64,000 nt of DNA, from assembly GCF_009730915.1 (NCBI RefSeq), contig NW_024087259.1:1-64000 (forward strand), written 5' to 3'. Under the pieces are notes generated by a model. That model was not told the origin of the DNA. It saw only the letters and a program-made list of their open reading frames with translations, and made no database searches. Numbering within the stretch: position 1 is the stretch's first letter; each line of letters starts with the position of its first letter. The DNA is from Dioscorea cayenensis subsp. rotundata. Lineage: Eukaryota; Streptophyta; Magnoliopsida; Dioscoreales; Dioscoreaceae. A program made the position numbers and the translations under genes. Shown here one piece after another: positions 1-10,140 of the stretch.

Positions 1-189
1 GTGGATCAGGCATGGGCCTTGGAGGGAGAAACTGGCATAATCAAAGTCCGGCGACAGGAAGGTGGAGAAAATGGGATTGGAGGCGAGAAGGTCGAGGGAA
101 AGGAGGATGAGATCGGAAGAATTGGGGCTGGTGCTTTGAGGCGGCGAGCTTCTGAATAAGAGAGAAAGGAGGATCCGTGGAGACGCCAT
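1..189 (-). CDS. COG5-like N-terminal exon (partial, runs off the window)
   Basis: Reading leftwards from an ATG at 187-189, 63 codons stay open to the window edge. The protein starts MASPRILLSLLF; residues ~30-50 read LDLLASNPIFSTFLSPDFDY and are followed by ASFS. This resembles the N-terminus of plant COG5 (conserved oligomeric Golgi complex subunit 5, a vesicle tether for retrograde Golgi traffic), where an L-D-x-x-A-S-D-P-x-x-S-x-F-L segment precedes F-S-S-A-A-L. After the FS the match is lost (LQGPCLIH), so this may be a diverged copy, a captured fragment or a pseudogene. The region just upstream (190-371) is tandemly duplicated. Homology is from memory of the family; identity is moderately likely. 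Confidence 0.45.
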   Translation of the reverse strand, partial: MASPRILLSLLFRSSPPQSTSPNSSDLILLSLDLLASNPIFSTFLSPDFDYASFSLQGPCLIH

Positions 190-371
190 TGATGGAGAGC
201 TTCAGATCTCCAAGCACGAAGGCTTCAGGAAGTGGAGGGCGGAGGGAGTGGCGAGCGAGGATCGAATAGGGGAAGACAATTGATGGAGAGCTTCAGATCT
301 CCAAGCACGAGACTGAGAGTGGAGGAGGGCAGAGAGTGGCGAAGCGAGATCGAATAGGAGGAGAACAAGGT
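190..371. repeat. Two-copy ~91-bp tandem duplication
   Basis: Unit 1 (190-280) and unit 2 (281 to ~371) share an identical 30-base start (TGATGGAGAGCTTCAGATCT and the next ten bases). They stay similar through the GTGGAGG and GCGAG-GATCGAATAGG blocks, with small indels. The pair lies immediately upstream of the COG5-like start codon, in what would be its 5' UTR or promoter. Confidence 0.85.
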
Positions 372-1184
372 GTTGAAGAAACTTGGTATGAGATTGAGAG
401 GGTGAAGATTATATAATATCTTTTTATTATATTATTAATTTTATTTAGTGGAAATTAAAAAAGCACTAGAAGTTTGTAAAATTGCCAAAAAAACACAGAT
501 TAGTTTTCTGATCACAGCACTCCTTTTTAAAAGTCTATGTTTTTCAAACCCCCAAACCACATGTAGCGGATGTGAGCGGAGTGAGTTTCAAATTTTTTTG
601 AATGAAAATGCCCTTGCATGGGGAGTCGTGGTGCTGACCATCTCGGCGATTTGAGAGGAAGTGGGCGGTTTTCAGTAGGAGTAACCCGAGAGGCAATTTA
701 TTGGAGCTAGTTTAATTGCTTTTTCTCGACTCACGTCTTGACTTTTCCATTTCGAAGCTGTCTCGAAGTTGTCTCTACCGTGAAAGCCTCTGTAATTAGC
801 ATTTCATCGACTTTTCCCTTTCCACGGTATCTCGAAGGAGAAGTCCCCATGTGACTAGTTGGCATTTCATCGGTTCTGCATCTAAGGTATTGAGTATGGT
901 TTTATGTTAAGCATTACATTCTGAAAGAAAGATTTTTTTCGGTTTTTGTTTTGTGCTCATGTTTTTTTGTTGGAAGATATTGAAGTCTGCGAGGGATTTC
1001 TCGGTGGGGTTTTTGTTAGTCTGCGAGGGAGATTTCTCGGCTAGGGTTTTTGTTTTGTTTTTGCATTTTCGTATGTATACACTATCGAAATAGTTTTTTT
1101 CGATTGTTATGATTTAGTGTAATATTTATAATGTACATTTCCGTTTCGTTTGATATGGTTGCGAGTTTCTGAAATGAGGTTGGC

Positions 1185-1345
1185 GTTTAAGAAATGAGAT
1201 ATTCTGAGTTTAACATTTGTTGTCTCGTTTAAAGTATTCTACGTCTACTGTTTAACAAAAATGGGTCTCTGTTTAACATTTTATATCTACGTTTAATAAG
1301 CGAGAGTTCTGAGTTTAAAAACCTTATATTTCAGCTTAAACTTTT
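1185..1345 (+). repeat. GTTTAA array 1 (~21-bp period)
   Basis: GTTTAA starts at 1185, 1208, 1227, 1250, 1271, 1291 and 1313, with GCTTAA at 1334. The steps are 19-23 bp, mean about 21. The 13-17 bases between motifs are not conserved, except that many copies have C or G just before the motif. The array lies upstream of the first DUF1985-like exon. Confidence 0.9.
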
Positions 1346-2212
1346 TGTCGATCTGCGTGTTGAATGTGTTGTTATTATCGCGAGCTTGTGATTATGGCGG
1401 TCGACCCTAGTTAATGGGCGTTGCTATTTGACACGGTTGTGGAGACCTTAGGTGAATTGAAAGTTAACATGACCCCTCGACATTTGGGAGATTATTCGAA
1501 GGACACCGTTTGCGGTTATTTGGTGGAAGCCCGTATACCAAGAGGGCCCTTCTTGATTCTCTTTTTGCAAAGATGCGATGGTCGCGCAGATAAATTCGAG
1601 GATCGGGGAAAGCTGCTGAGTTTGAGACCTCGAGATGTGGCCCTCGTTCTTGAGTGCTGCGTTGCGATGGCGGCGCGGTGGTCTTTCGGAAGAAGAAAAA
1701 CCGGTCGGCGTTCGAAGGCGGTATCTATCGAAAGACCTACGAGAGCCAGGAGACTCCATCGAGAGCACTCTGGTGCAACTTGTTCGACGGAGGGAGAAGA
1801 AGATAATTTTTGTCAAACTCGATGGTGTACCTCGTGGGGACGAGTCCTCTTCCCAAATACATCATGCTCGGTTCGAGGCTGGATGCGTTGATTACGTCGA
1901 TGATCTACCGGCCGTGGGAGGCGTCTGGCGTAGGGCGCGGGCGACGCACAAGTGGCTTATGGAGGATATTCCTGGCGGCCGCCCGAGGTGCAAGATAGAT
2001 CTTGTGGGAAGAGACCAACACGAGGGTACGTTAAGGGTTGCTCGGTCGCGCTTAGCGTCCGGTTTCTGGTGGCCGGAGCGGGGAAGAAAGTCCGTTTCGG
2101 CGAGATCCCAAGGATCTTTGTGCTACTGGTGAAAGTACTTCAGGGAAGCGAGCGGCGGTGAAAGCGAGCTTGTCGTCGCTCGATGGAAAAGAGGTAATAA
2201 ATCATGGATGAT

Positions 2213-2370
2213 GTTTAACATAAGTCTTTAATGTTTAAACATTTTTATTTAGCGTTTAACTTTAGTATTTACTGGTTTAACTATTATTACATACGGGTTT
2301 AAATATTTTTGTTCTCCGTTTAATTATATTCTATAACGTTTAAATATATAAACACTCTGTTTAAATATAG
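2213..2370 (+). repeat. GTTTAA array 2 (~21-bp period, most regular)
   Basis: GTTTAA starts at 2213, 2233, 2254, 2275, 2297, 2318, 2338 and 2359. Every step is 20-22 bp. The array sits between coding-like blocks of the plus-strand MULE gene, probably in an intron. Confidence 0.92.
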
Positions 2371-3594
2371 TTTTTTTATAGTTTTAAAATGAATGATCTC
2401 ATTGAAATTGTTTGGTTTACATATGTTAGTTTCTGAGTGGTTCGTGAATCTTTGAAGAAGAAATATTTGTTGGGGCCAATAGGCGGATGGATGCCGTTGC
2501 TCGGGAACCACTTGCTCGAGGCGAGGATGAGAGGCGACCTCTATCGTGCTTGTGCTGGGCCGCGGTTCTCCTACTTCGAGCCCAGCCCGCGCACGCGTTC
2601 CTCGGCCAGGAGAAGCCCTCCCCTACCCGGCGAGTTGCAGCAACCCCCTACCACGACAGCAGCGGTCCCCGACCATGGCGGCCCCTCCGGCCAGTGGCGG
2701 CCCCACGGTGACATTGGGCGAAGATGTCACGCAACTCTTATGCGAGCGTGCGGATATTGATGACCGAGGTTTCCTCGGCTTGTCGCTCGTGTGGAGGCTG
2801 GAAGGGCGTTCACGGCCAGTGCGCCGTCCCTCGAAAAGAAGCTGAGCACCGGGACGAGCGAGGCGTCGGGATTTGGCAGCGAGCGACATCATCGGGAAGG
2901 TCGTTCAAAGGCGGCCACATTCGAAGAGACTTGCGAAAAAGAGGAGAACAATCTGCCTCTGTCTCCAGCGCCGGTGACGATGAAAGCAATAGCAGACACC
3001 ATCGGTGGTGATCTTTATTCTTGAGTCATGCGCCGTTGATGACATGGGACGTAGCGGTGGAGGGACATCGTAGATGATGTGGCCGTTCTTGCGGTTGAGA
3101 AGGTCGTTGACTCTCTTCTCGATGAAATCGTCGACCCGGTGGAGCCAGTGCAGAGATGCGGCGTCAAGATGGACACGATCCACGAAGATCGAGAACAAGT
3201 TAAGGGTGTGTCTCCCGATGATCTTTGTTGTCATGGCCCGCGGTTGAGAAGATCGTCGAATCCGTTCTGGTGGCGTGGCGGTGGCCGGCGATTACGCATG
3301 ACCGAGCCGGACACGATCCCGACAAGAACAACCATGTAAGGATGTATGCGGGTTGATCTTTGTCGCCATCGTCCCGCGTCGAAGGAAGATCTTTGATGAA
3401 GACCCCGAGCCAGAGCAGCGAGAGAGATGATCGAGGCCCGATCGAAAAATTGGACGAGACGGCTCGGAAAGCTTTTATTCGAAGAAGAAGAAATGGGTTG
3501 GCTTTGAGTCGTCTTAACAAATCTGACGAGGGAGTTGATGAGGATCTTCCTCAGCTGCTCTATGGACAGGTAAGTGTAACGTTTTTATGTTATT

Positions 3595-3770
3595 GTTTAA
3601 AGGGTTTCTTATAGTGTTTAACTATTTCCTAATAGTGTTTAATACCTTTATGTTATCATTTAAGTTTTTCTACTTATCGTTTAATTATATATAATATCAT
3701 GTAACAATTGATAATATCATTTAAATATTTCTGATATGGTCTTATTATATACATTATCGTTTAACCTCGA
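3595..3770 (+). repeat. GTTTAA array 3 in a probable MULE intron
   Basis: Motif starts at 3595, 3616 and 3637, a variant ATTTAA near 3658, then 3679, a variant GTAACA at 3701, and 3759. Spacing stays near 21 bp or its multiple. The array begins about 25 bases after a GTAAGT donor that ends a coding-like block near 3569, which places it inside an intron. Confidence 0.85.
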
Positions 3771-4711
3771 CATGTATCGTGTGGAAGAATGGCCCTTATC
3801 GGCCTCACTGTGACAGTTATACCTGTTGCTTGAGGGGAAGGAGATGGTCGCTGATGATGTGATGGGCGCTTTTCGTATGCATCATACAAAAAGTCGGTGA
3901 CGAGCCGTATCCTTACAGAGGCGCCTCCAGTCACTCGAGACCGCTTACTTGTTGTTTATGTCAAGCGGGGACGGCGCACATGACCCGATTATGGCTATGA
4001 TCGGGGATCTTTGTCTGCAGACTGCGTGAAGTTCAAATTGTCGTCCTCCGATAATCATGAATGGCCACTTCCATGTACGTCGTCACGGACGATGATAAAC
4101 AAGAATACTGAGGCGTTATTCTTCGTATCAGAGTGCGATAAGGGACAGCGTTGGACATGGTAAGTTCTTTAATTATGTCAGATTAATATACATTTTGGTA
4201 TTTAAATCGGTATTCTAATCTCGACTTGCATATCTCGGCAGTAGGAATCTATTCGACCTTTGTGTCGATATGGAGTTAAGCGAGTCGGCGACAGCAAAAG
4301 TACCCGCTGCGTGCGCGACACGAAACCCAGCGCCAAAAAAAACAAGGAAGCGTCGATTGCGCGAGTCTCGTCATGCGGTTTATCGAGCGATTCTTGTGGG
4401 GTGAGAAGTTACGACTACGCAGACGAGGGCGTTCCTTACCTCGGATTACGGTATGTTACCCGCATACTTAAGGAGGGAGGCGGTAGGCGTCCGTGACAAA
4501 GGGGGTCGTCGCAGGCGGGTTAAATTTTTGTTTTTGAATAACATGTCCTGTATGTCGATTGTCGATTTTTGTTTTTCAAATGTAAATCTGGACAAATTCA
4601 ATTCATTGTTTTCGTGTTCGAAGAACATGACTTGTATATCTTAATGTAAAATTTTTGTTTGTTTTTGAATTGTAAAAGCGAGGTTAAATTCCATTCGGTT
4701 TTTATTTCATT

Positions 4712-4960
4712 GTTTAATTTACGTTGTAATTGTGTACATTTCACTTTCATTGTTTAAATATACTATATATCGTTTAAACATCAGTTTTAAATATTTCAAA
4801 ATACGGTGTAGCCCGTTTAAAAATAACTACTTGTCTCTGTTTAAATAAATGCACTCATTGTTTAAACATCGGTTGAAAATATTTCAAATTACGAGTATGT
4901 CCGTTTAAAATAACAATGTCTACGTGTAAATACATTCGATTCGTTGTAAAAGAGTAAGAG
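4712..4960 (+). repeat. GTTTAA array 4 with an 88-bp higher-order unit
   Basis: Motifs lie at 4712, 4752, 4772, 4815, 4839, 4860 and 4903, with a GTGTAA variant at 4924. The steps are close to 21 bp or twice that. A longer unit, GTTTAAACATC...ATATTTCAAA...CCGTTTAAAA, occurs at 4772 and again at 4860, an 88-bp tandem duplication (about four motif periods). The array lies at the junction between the two convergent MULE genes. Confidence 0.85.
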
Positions 4961-5589
4961 TTTAAATGTGGAAAGGTTCCCATCGATACACGATGTTTCC
5001 ACTAGTCATCGTCGGTTTATTAACAATGCCTGAGTCGGCGACAGTTTCATTGCAAGATACGTCGATTGTGACCCGGATCCTTGGCGGTGGCTGCGATGTA
5101 ACTTCGCGGACATCAAACGCTTGCGACTCGATCCTCTTTCGTCTAGGCCGCCCGGTGCCTTCTAATCGCGGTGATGCATGAGCGAAGCTCGCGATTTCCG
5201 TCCGAAGGCTGTCGTCGTCGGGTATGGGGAATATAGCTTCCTTATGCGCTGGGTTTGTAATTGTCGACGGTGAAGTACCCGCTAATAAATCGATGTACGT
5301 TGGTGTGCATGCTGCATTATTGCTTTGCGCAAAGCATGTTTTGCGAGGGATACCATAAACTTGCCACCTTCGACATGAACAAGTTACGATGGCGAGATCC
5401 GCGGAGTTCTTTGCGTTGGTCGATCGCCCGTAGCGATCATCGACACTGACGACCAACACGAAGATTTCGGTACGTCCTCGACAATGATCTCTAACCCGAA
5501 TGTATATGCGGGCGTAAGTAGCTCTCCCGTTTGGTCGCTTGCTCGCATGGGTTACATAACATCGCATCGACTTGAACACGGCAAATAAG

Positions 5590-5760
5590 GTTAAACAAAA
5601 GGCGATGATGGTTAAATAATTCGATCGACATGTTTAAACATTATTGTAATTATTTAAAGCGAAAATGATTAATATTTAAAAAGTCGAGACAAGTGTAATT
5701 AAAACAAAGATTGAGAATGTTTAAAGGGTAATACTAAATGTTAAGTGTAAACCAACATTC
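5590..5760 (-). repeat. GTTTAA-type array, mostly reverse orientation
   Basis: TTAAAC and TTAAA variants recur (GGTTAAACAAAAGG, ATGTTTAAACATT, ATTTAAAG, GTTTAAAGGG) between transposase-coding fragments on the minus strand. Periodicity is weaker than in the plus-strand arrays. The motif reads mainly in the sense of the transposase gene. Confidence 0.6.
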
Positions 5761-7089
5761 ATGAGACCTTATGGAGTCGACCATTTTTAAAGTCAGCGGT
5801 AAATGGCGAGCTTCCTTGATCCAAGCATTGAGCGACTCACGACGTTCGAATACATCTCACCCCAGCGATCGCCTCCGAGCGAGATAATTCGACCAATGTG
5901 CCATATCAGATTTATTAATCAACCCGGTGATGAGCTTGGGTGATATGGCTGCGATTCATTCGCGGTATCGTCGAAATCTTTAGCCGTGGATGCCCACGCA
6001 ATGCTGGGAAGCATATAGACCCGGCACTCCTCCCTCGATGCCTTCCCAAGTCGGCGTTGGCTTTTCGTAAAATTGGCCTCCAAATGTCGAAGGCGATGCA
6101 GCGTGTGGCGAAGAAGGGAAGACTCTGCAATTGCGCTCACGAGGCCCCTTGGACTGTCCAGGCACGAAGGTAATTATCTCATGATAATCTCCAGCCCTCG
6201 TATAAGGCGTCGCCTAACTTAGATATGAACCAAGTCGATTGGCGTCGGTCTCGTTGTCGACTATCACAGAAAGCGGCGTGGAAAAAAAACCATTGTTACC
6301 ATCTTTCCTGTGGCGCGATGAGTGTACCCGATATTTTTCAAGGAGGTGGGTACCATCGAGAAAGCAGTGACTGCAAGCCCTCTTGAATCCCACGATACCG
6401 TGTCGAAAGAAAAGAATGCGCGTTTAAAAGCGATCGCAGTCTCTCTCCCGCGATCGCTTGCAGCTGTAGGGTTGTCTCGACCGCCTTATCCACATACCAA
6501 AGCAAGCGATCATAGGTGGAGATGTCGCTGCAGTCGAGGACCACCGGGCGTGCTCTTTTTCCCAACCAAGCACGCTTGTATGGTATGTGGACACCATGTT
6601 CCCATAACATGTCCTACGAATGTCGATGGCCTTGTCGAGGGGACGGTCGTCGAGCTTACGAATCACTCGTGCGCTAACCCCGTTTTTTTGGGCGCTTTTC
6701 GGATGTGGCCTTGAACCTATGCCACCACTGCAAAGTGTGTGCCGGGTTGATTGTCTTGATTACGAAAGTATTTTTTTGTTATACTCTTTTTGATGCGTGA
6801 AGGCGCCAGCTGACAACCATCGGCGGTAGCATTCCACGATCGCTCGATGTTTTTTTCGTTCTTTATGAATTTGAAGTCGAAAATTCCTTTTTGATTGCAT
6901 GATTTGAAAGTACATCCACGAAATGTTCGACAGCGTCAAAAGCGTTGTCGATATCCAGCGACAACACTGAGAATGATCGGCGAGGAAGGAAGACATCCAG
7001 CGCGCCGAGGTCGCCCATGGGGATGAATGGGAGCACTCGCGAGAATCCGAATTCCTGCCCGACACTTGATCGAATGAAAAGATCAATAT

Positions 7090-7215
7090 GTTAAGCGGAG
7101 AGTATAATGTTTAGCGATAATGACAATAGTTAAGCGTTAAATTAAATACTTAAGCAATTAACTAATAACGTAAAGGACTAGTATAATATGTTAACCGATG
7201 TGCGGACATATTTAA
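7090..7215 (-). repeat. GTTTAA-type array in a transposase intron, reverse orientation
   Basis: On the plus strand, TTAAGCG, TTTAGCG, TTAAGCG, TTAAGCAATTAAC, TTAACCG and TTTAAAC follow each other at roughly 20-bp steps. Read in the transposase sense these are CGCTTAA/CGTTTAA variants, matching the motif used in the other gene. Confidence 0.6.
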
Positions 7216-7859
7216 ACAATAATGACCCCGAACAATTTGGAAATAATTAAAAAGAAAAGGAACTTCTGACGAGTAAACCTCGTTTTCAGTTAGGATTCGA
7301 CAATGGCACATTTTACGTCTCGACGACAAGATCAACTACTGACACATTTGAAGATGGAATGGGACGTGACACATCCAGTTTGGAAGTCGACATCGTTTTC
7401 GATTGGGCGAAACCGTTTTTATATCCATACGGTGTGATGAACTTAACCGACAAGAGAAACTTGAGACCCCAGTCGCTCGCATATCTCGATTAACACCAAC
7501 TCCCAGAAGTGCGGTAGTGAACATTAGCACTCTTCCCTCCCGTTGAATCTAGCAATACCACAAAAACTCTCCATAATATATCGATTCGAAAACCAAATCG
7601 TACAAACCAAATGAAATGAAGAACAAAAAGAAGACGAAGAAGAAGAAGTAGAAGATGTAAAGAACAAGCAGCGATCGGAAAAGGCAAACAAAAAAAAGTG
7701 CAGCGTTGTATGCATAGAGGTTAGACTAGGCGTGATGTGATTGGGCGGTATTTTTTTCCCTCCATCCCAAGGGCGAAAAAGGGAAATATATGTCACTGTC
7801 GCGAGGAAGACATATTGTCATCGTTCGAATGAAAGTTCTCGACTCAACATGAGTCTACG

Positions 7860-8270
7860 TGTAAAGCGTCGAGCTTTTTATGTTTAAGCAGATACATATA
7901 GTGTTTAAAAAAAGCGGTTAATTGTTTAACTAAAAGTCTATATCATTTTAAATAATATGTTATTGTTTAAATTGAATGCTTTTCACTGACATCAGCGTTG
8001 AAGATGGGTACCTCACGGGTCATTTGTTTAAACATCTTTACGTATTTTTCTTAAACTACAGTTGTCGTTGTTTAAAGAGTAACTTGAGTAGTGTTTAACT
8101 TTTTCTATTGTTTACACCGTTGTCATTGTTTAAAGAGTAACTTTTTTTCTTAAACACCGTTGTCATTTGTTTAAACATATTTACGTATTTTTCTATTGTT
8201 TCTGATGGCGTTCTTTTTGTTTCCCACATTGTTTGTTTTTTACTAGGTCTATGTTTAAATTTCGAAGTTC
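7860..8270 (+). repeat. GTTTAA array, plus orientation, upstream of the transposase
   Basis: GTTTAA occurs repeatedly, for example in AGTGTTTAAAAAAAG, TTGTTTAACTAAAAG, TTGTTTAAATTG and TGTTTAAACATC. A sub-block containing GTTGTTTAAAGAGTAACTT is repeated near 8070 and 8128, and TTTGTTTAAACAT...TTTACGTATTTTTC near 8027 and 8168. The orientation is opposite to that expected from the neighbouring minus-strand gene. Confidence 0.7.
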
Positions 8271-9568
8271 ACGGTCGAATAAAGCTTGTTTCGTTTTATT
8301 TATAAAAGATTTACAACATTTACAACATTCTACACGTCAGCTCGGACTTTGGACACTCAGCGACTCGACCCTCGTATAGCGAAACAAGTGTGCATACGTT
8401 CGAATGCTCCAGCGGTTGCATAACATGCGCATCGACTTGAACACTGCTGACGTACTGACATTAAAAAGGTTAAACAACACACATTCATGAAAAGCGACTA
8501 TTAGGGCGATGTGTCGTGGTCGGGACTTAAGCGAAGATCTCGATAGTTAAACACGAGCGTAATGGTTGTACTGCGGCGTAATGTTCTTAAATGGTAGCGA
8601 GAAAGTCTCGAGTGATAAATATCAACCCCGTCTTAAAGGATGTTTCCGATCTTCCTCCTCTAGAGAATCCTCCATGATCACGAAATCGTGAAAAAAATTT
8701 CTTTTTCTTACCCAAGTCGAAATGCTCAGCTAATTGCTTGCAGTCGTCCAGCTTTGAAGAATCCTCTGCGTTCGAGGCGATTATGAGAGCATTTCGACTG
8801 AGCGAAAAAGATAGTTTAACTGTTGCGTGATTGCGGCTAAATGATTCTCAAGATAAGGAAGAAGGTTCACGAAACATCCTTTCGGATAAGTGGTTGTCCG
8901 TGGGAAGAGGAGGGACGAGGAGGAGCGAGGAGGAGGAGGATGATGAGGATGGCGAGGGTGGTTGTCCGTCGGGGAGGGTTCTTTACGGTTGTTATGGTGT
9001 GAATTCACTGGCGGTGACTCTTCATATCCAGAAAAAAAGTTAAGCGCGCGATGGCCGAGCATTGGTGATGAGAGCGAGCGGGTGTTCGGGAAGAATTATG
9101 TTACCAGTGCGTAAATTTTTAATGCAGTCGTTAATTCTTATCGCGGGATACCATAACTCTTGCCACGCCCTACGTGCCACTGCCGACGATTCGGATCAAG
9201 CGAAAAAAAGATCGCCGTTTCTGCAGAGACTTTGAGAATTTACACGTTAATATGAATAGTTATACATGTAAAGACAACGTTAAACGGAGATGGGAAGTAT
9301 TACACGGATATGATAATTATTAAACATGTTAGTAAAATATTTAAACGTTAAACCAAGTAGAAAGCCCTTCAAAAGGTTGAACATGATGTGATTTGGCGCT
9401 TTCCTTCAGGCCAAAAATGGGATTTCACAACATGGACCCATTTGAAGTGAACGGTAGGGGGTAAAAGGGAAGTTAAACACTAACGGAAGGGCTGTCCGGG
9501 GTGTGCAAAAGTAGGAGGGGGTTTTTGGGAAGTTTTGAAAATTACGAGGGGTGAACAGTAATTTTCCC

Positions 9569-10140
9569 TTATTATTATTATTATTAAAATAATATTATAT
9601 CTAGAATTTAGAAGCGTGTGCATTTTATTTCTTTCTCAAATTAAAGGTCAAACCAAAAATTACTTGAATATGTTTTGTGGGAGATATAAGTGTCCATTTT
9701 AATTAATTTATATAAATTTAAAAAATTGATTGGAATTAGTTGGAAATTAAGAATTATCTTCACTTTTTAAGATTATTTTTATTTAAAATATAATTTAATA
9801 AAATGTGTAGTTGAATATGTTTTATTAAAATTTATAGAAATATACTAAATATAAAATAGTAAATTTTTTAAAAATAATATTTTATATTTTATGAATTTTT
9901 AAACAAACAAATAAGAAAGAAAAAAAAATTCATTAAAATAAGACAAGTAAAATAAATAATTAATTAAATAAATCTTACCCATAAATCAAATACTGATCCA
10001 TCAAACTTCATGCATTACATTCCCTTCAGTAGTTATATTGTAAGAATTATGTGTTTATAAGAGGGTGTTTATGAAAAAAGAATGCAAAACCCCTTCCATT
10101 TTCTCACCATCTGAAACCCTCTTCTTCCTCGCCGGACGCC
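9569..10140. other. AT-rich spacer and LpxA promoter/5' UTR
   Basis: Very AT-rich sequence follows the right end of the MULE, with no coding signal. About 60-140 bases before the LpxA ATG are less AT-rich and probably transcribed. No further element is supportable. Confidence 0.6.

Larger units (their letters stand above)
1421..4495 (+). pseudogene. DUF1985 / plant-mobile-domain-like gene of the MULE (degenerate)
   Basis: Fragments in several frames match the pattern of the plant transposon-carried DUF1985/aminotransferase-like mobile-domain proteins that often precede a Ulp1-type protease. Around 1440-1800 there are F-L-x-x-x-D-G-R-A-x-x-F followed by LLSLRPRDVALVL. Around 1800-2000 there are YVDDLP and HKWLMEDIP. 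Around 2020-2130 there are GYVKGCSVAL and GKKVRFGEIPR. Further exon-like pieces lie at 2437-3010 and 3360-3570, the latter ending at a GTAAGT donor, and at 4260-4495, which is lysine/arginine rich. Introns are filled by GTTTAA arrays. No convincing Ulp1 catalytic His/Asp/Cys block was seen. Its role in transposition is unknown. Confidence 0.55.
4962..7800 (-). pseudogene. MURA-type Mutator transposase (degenerate)
   Basis: Read on the minus strand, fragments fall in the family's domain order. Near 7400, a PIENDVDFQ-like N-terminal piece. At 7086-6760, the MULE DNA-binding block (FDFKFIKNEKN...W). At 6620-6560, KAIDIRRTCYGNMVS. At 6363-6330, FLDGTHLLEKY, holding the first Asp of the DDE triad. 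Near 6290, KDGNNGFF. Near 6180-6120, an ITF...QSKG...VFPSS-H block. Near 5880-5780, an S-L-N-A-W-I-x-E-x-R-x-L-P block. At 5460-5340, a SWIM zinc finger (VTCSCRRWQVYGIP), followed near 5160 by the GRPRRKR tail. The SWIM Cys-x-His end is altered. Frames change repeatedly, so no product is expected. Confidence 0.85.
450..9568. mobile_element. Degenerate Mutator-like (MULE) DNA transposon with two convergent genes
   Basis: The region has a base composition and codon texture unlike its flanks. It holds a minus-strand MURA transposase and a plus-strand DUF1985/mobile-domain-like gene that converge near 4.6-5.0 kb, an arrangement like maize MuDR (mudrA/mudrB). The right end reads, inward, GGGAAAATTACTGTTCACCC, a typical MULE terminus. 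The left end near 450 (GGAAATTAAAAAAGC, then GTAAAATTGCCAAAAA) aligns with it only loosely. No clean 9-bp target duplication was found, so the exact ends are uncertain. Both genes carry many interruptions, so the copy is almost certainly inactive. Confidence 0.7.

Noticed and set aside
1421-1891. 156-codon open frame as an ordinary host gene
   Set aside because: It overlaps several other frames that each carry part of a DUF1985-like protein. It is a fragment of the transposon gene, and starts without an ATG.
1185-4960. GTTTAA arrays as a CRISPR array
   Set aside because: The fixed part is only six bases, spacers are ~15 bases and AT-rich, and the context is a plant nuclear transposon.
7490-7796. 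Minus-strand frames rich in Ser/Phe/Leu as a membrane protein
   Set aside because: They come from an (AAG)n purine tract within the transposase region; the hydrophobicity is compositional.
8781-9062. His/Pro-rich frame as a small gene
   Set aside because: It is the complement of a GAGGAGGA tract inside the degenerate transposon, with no family match.
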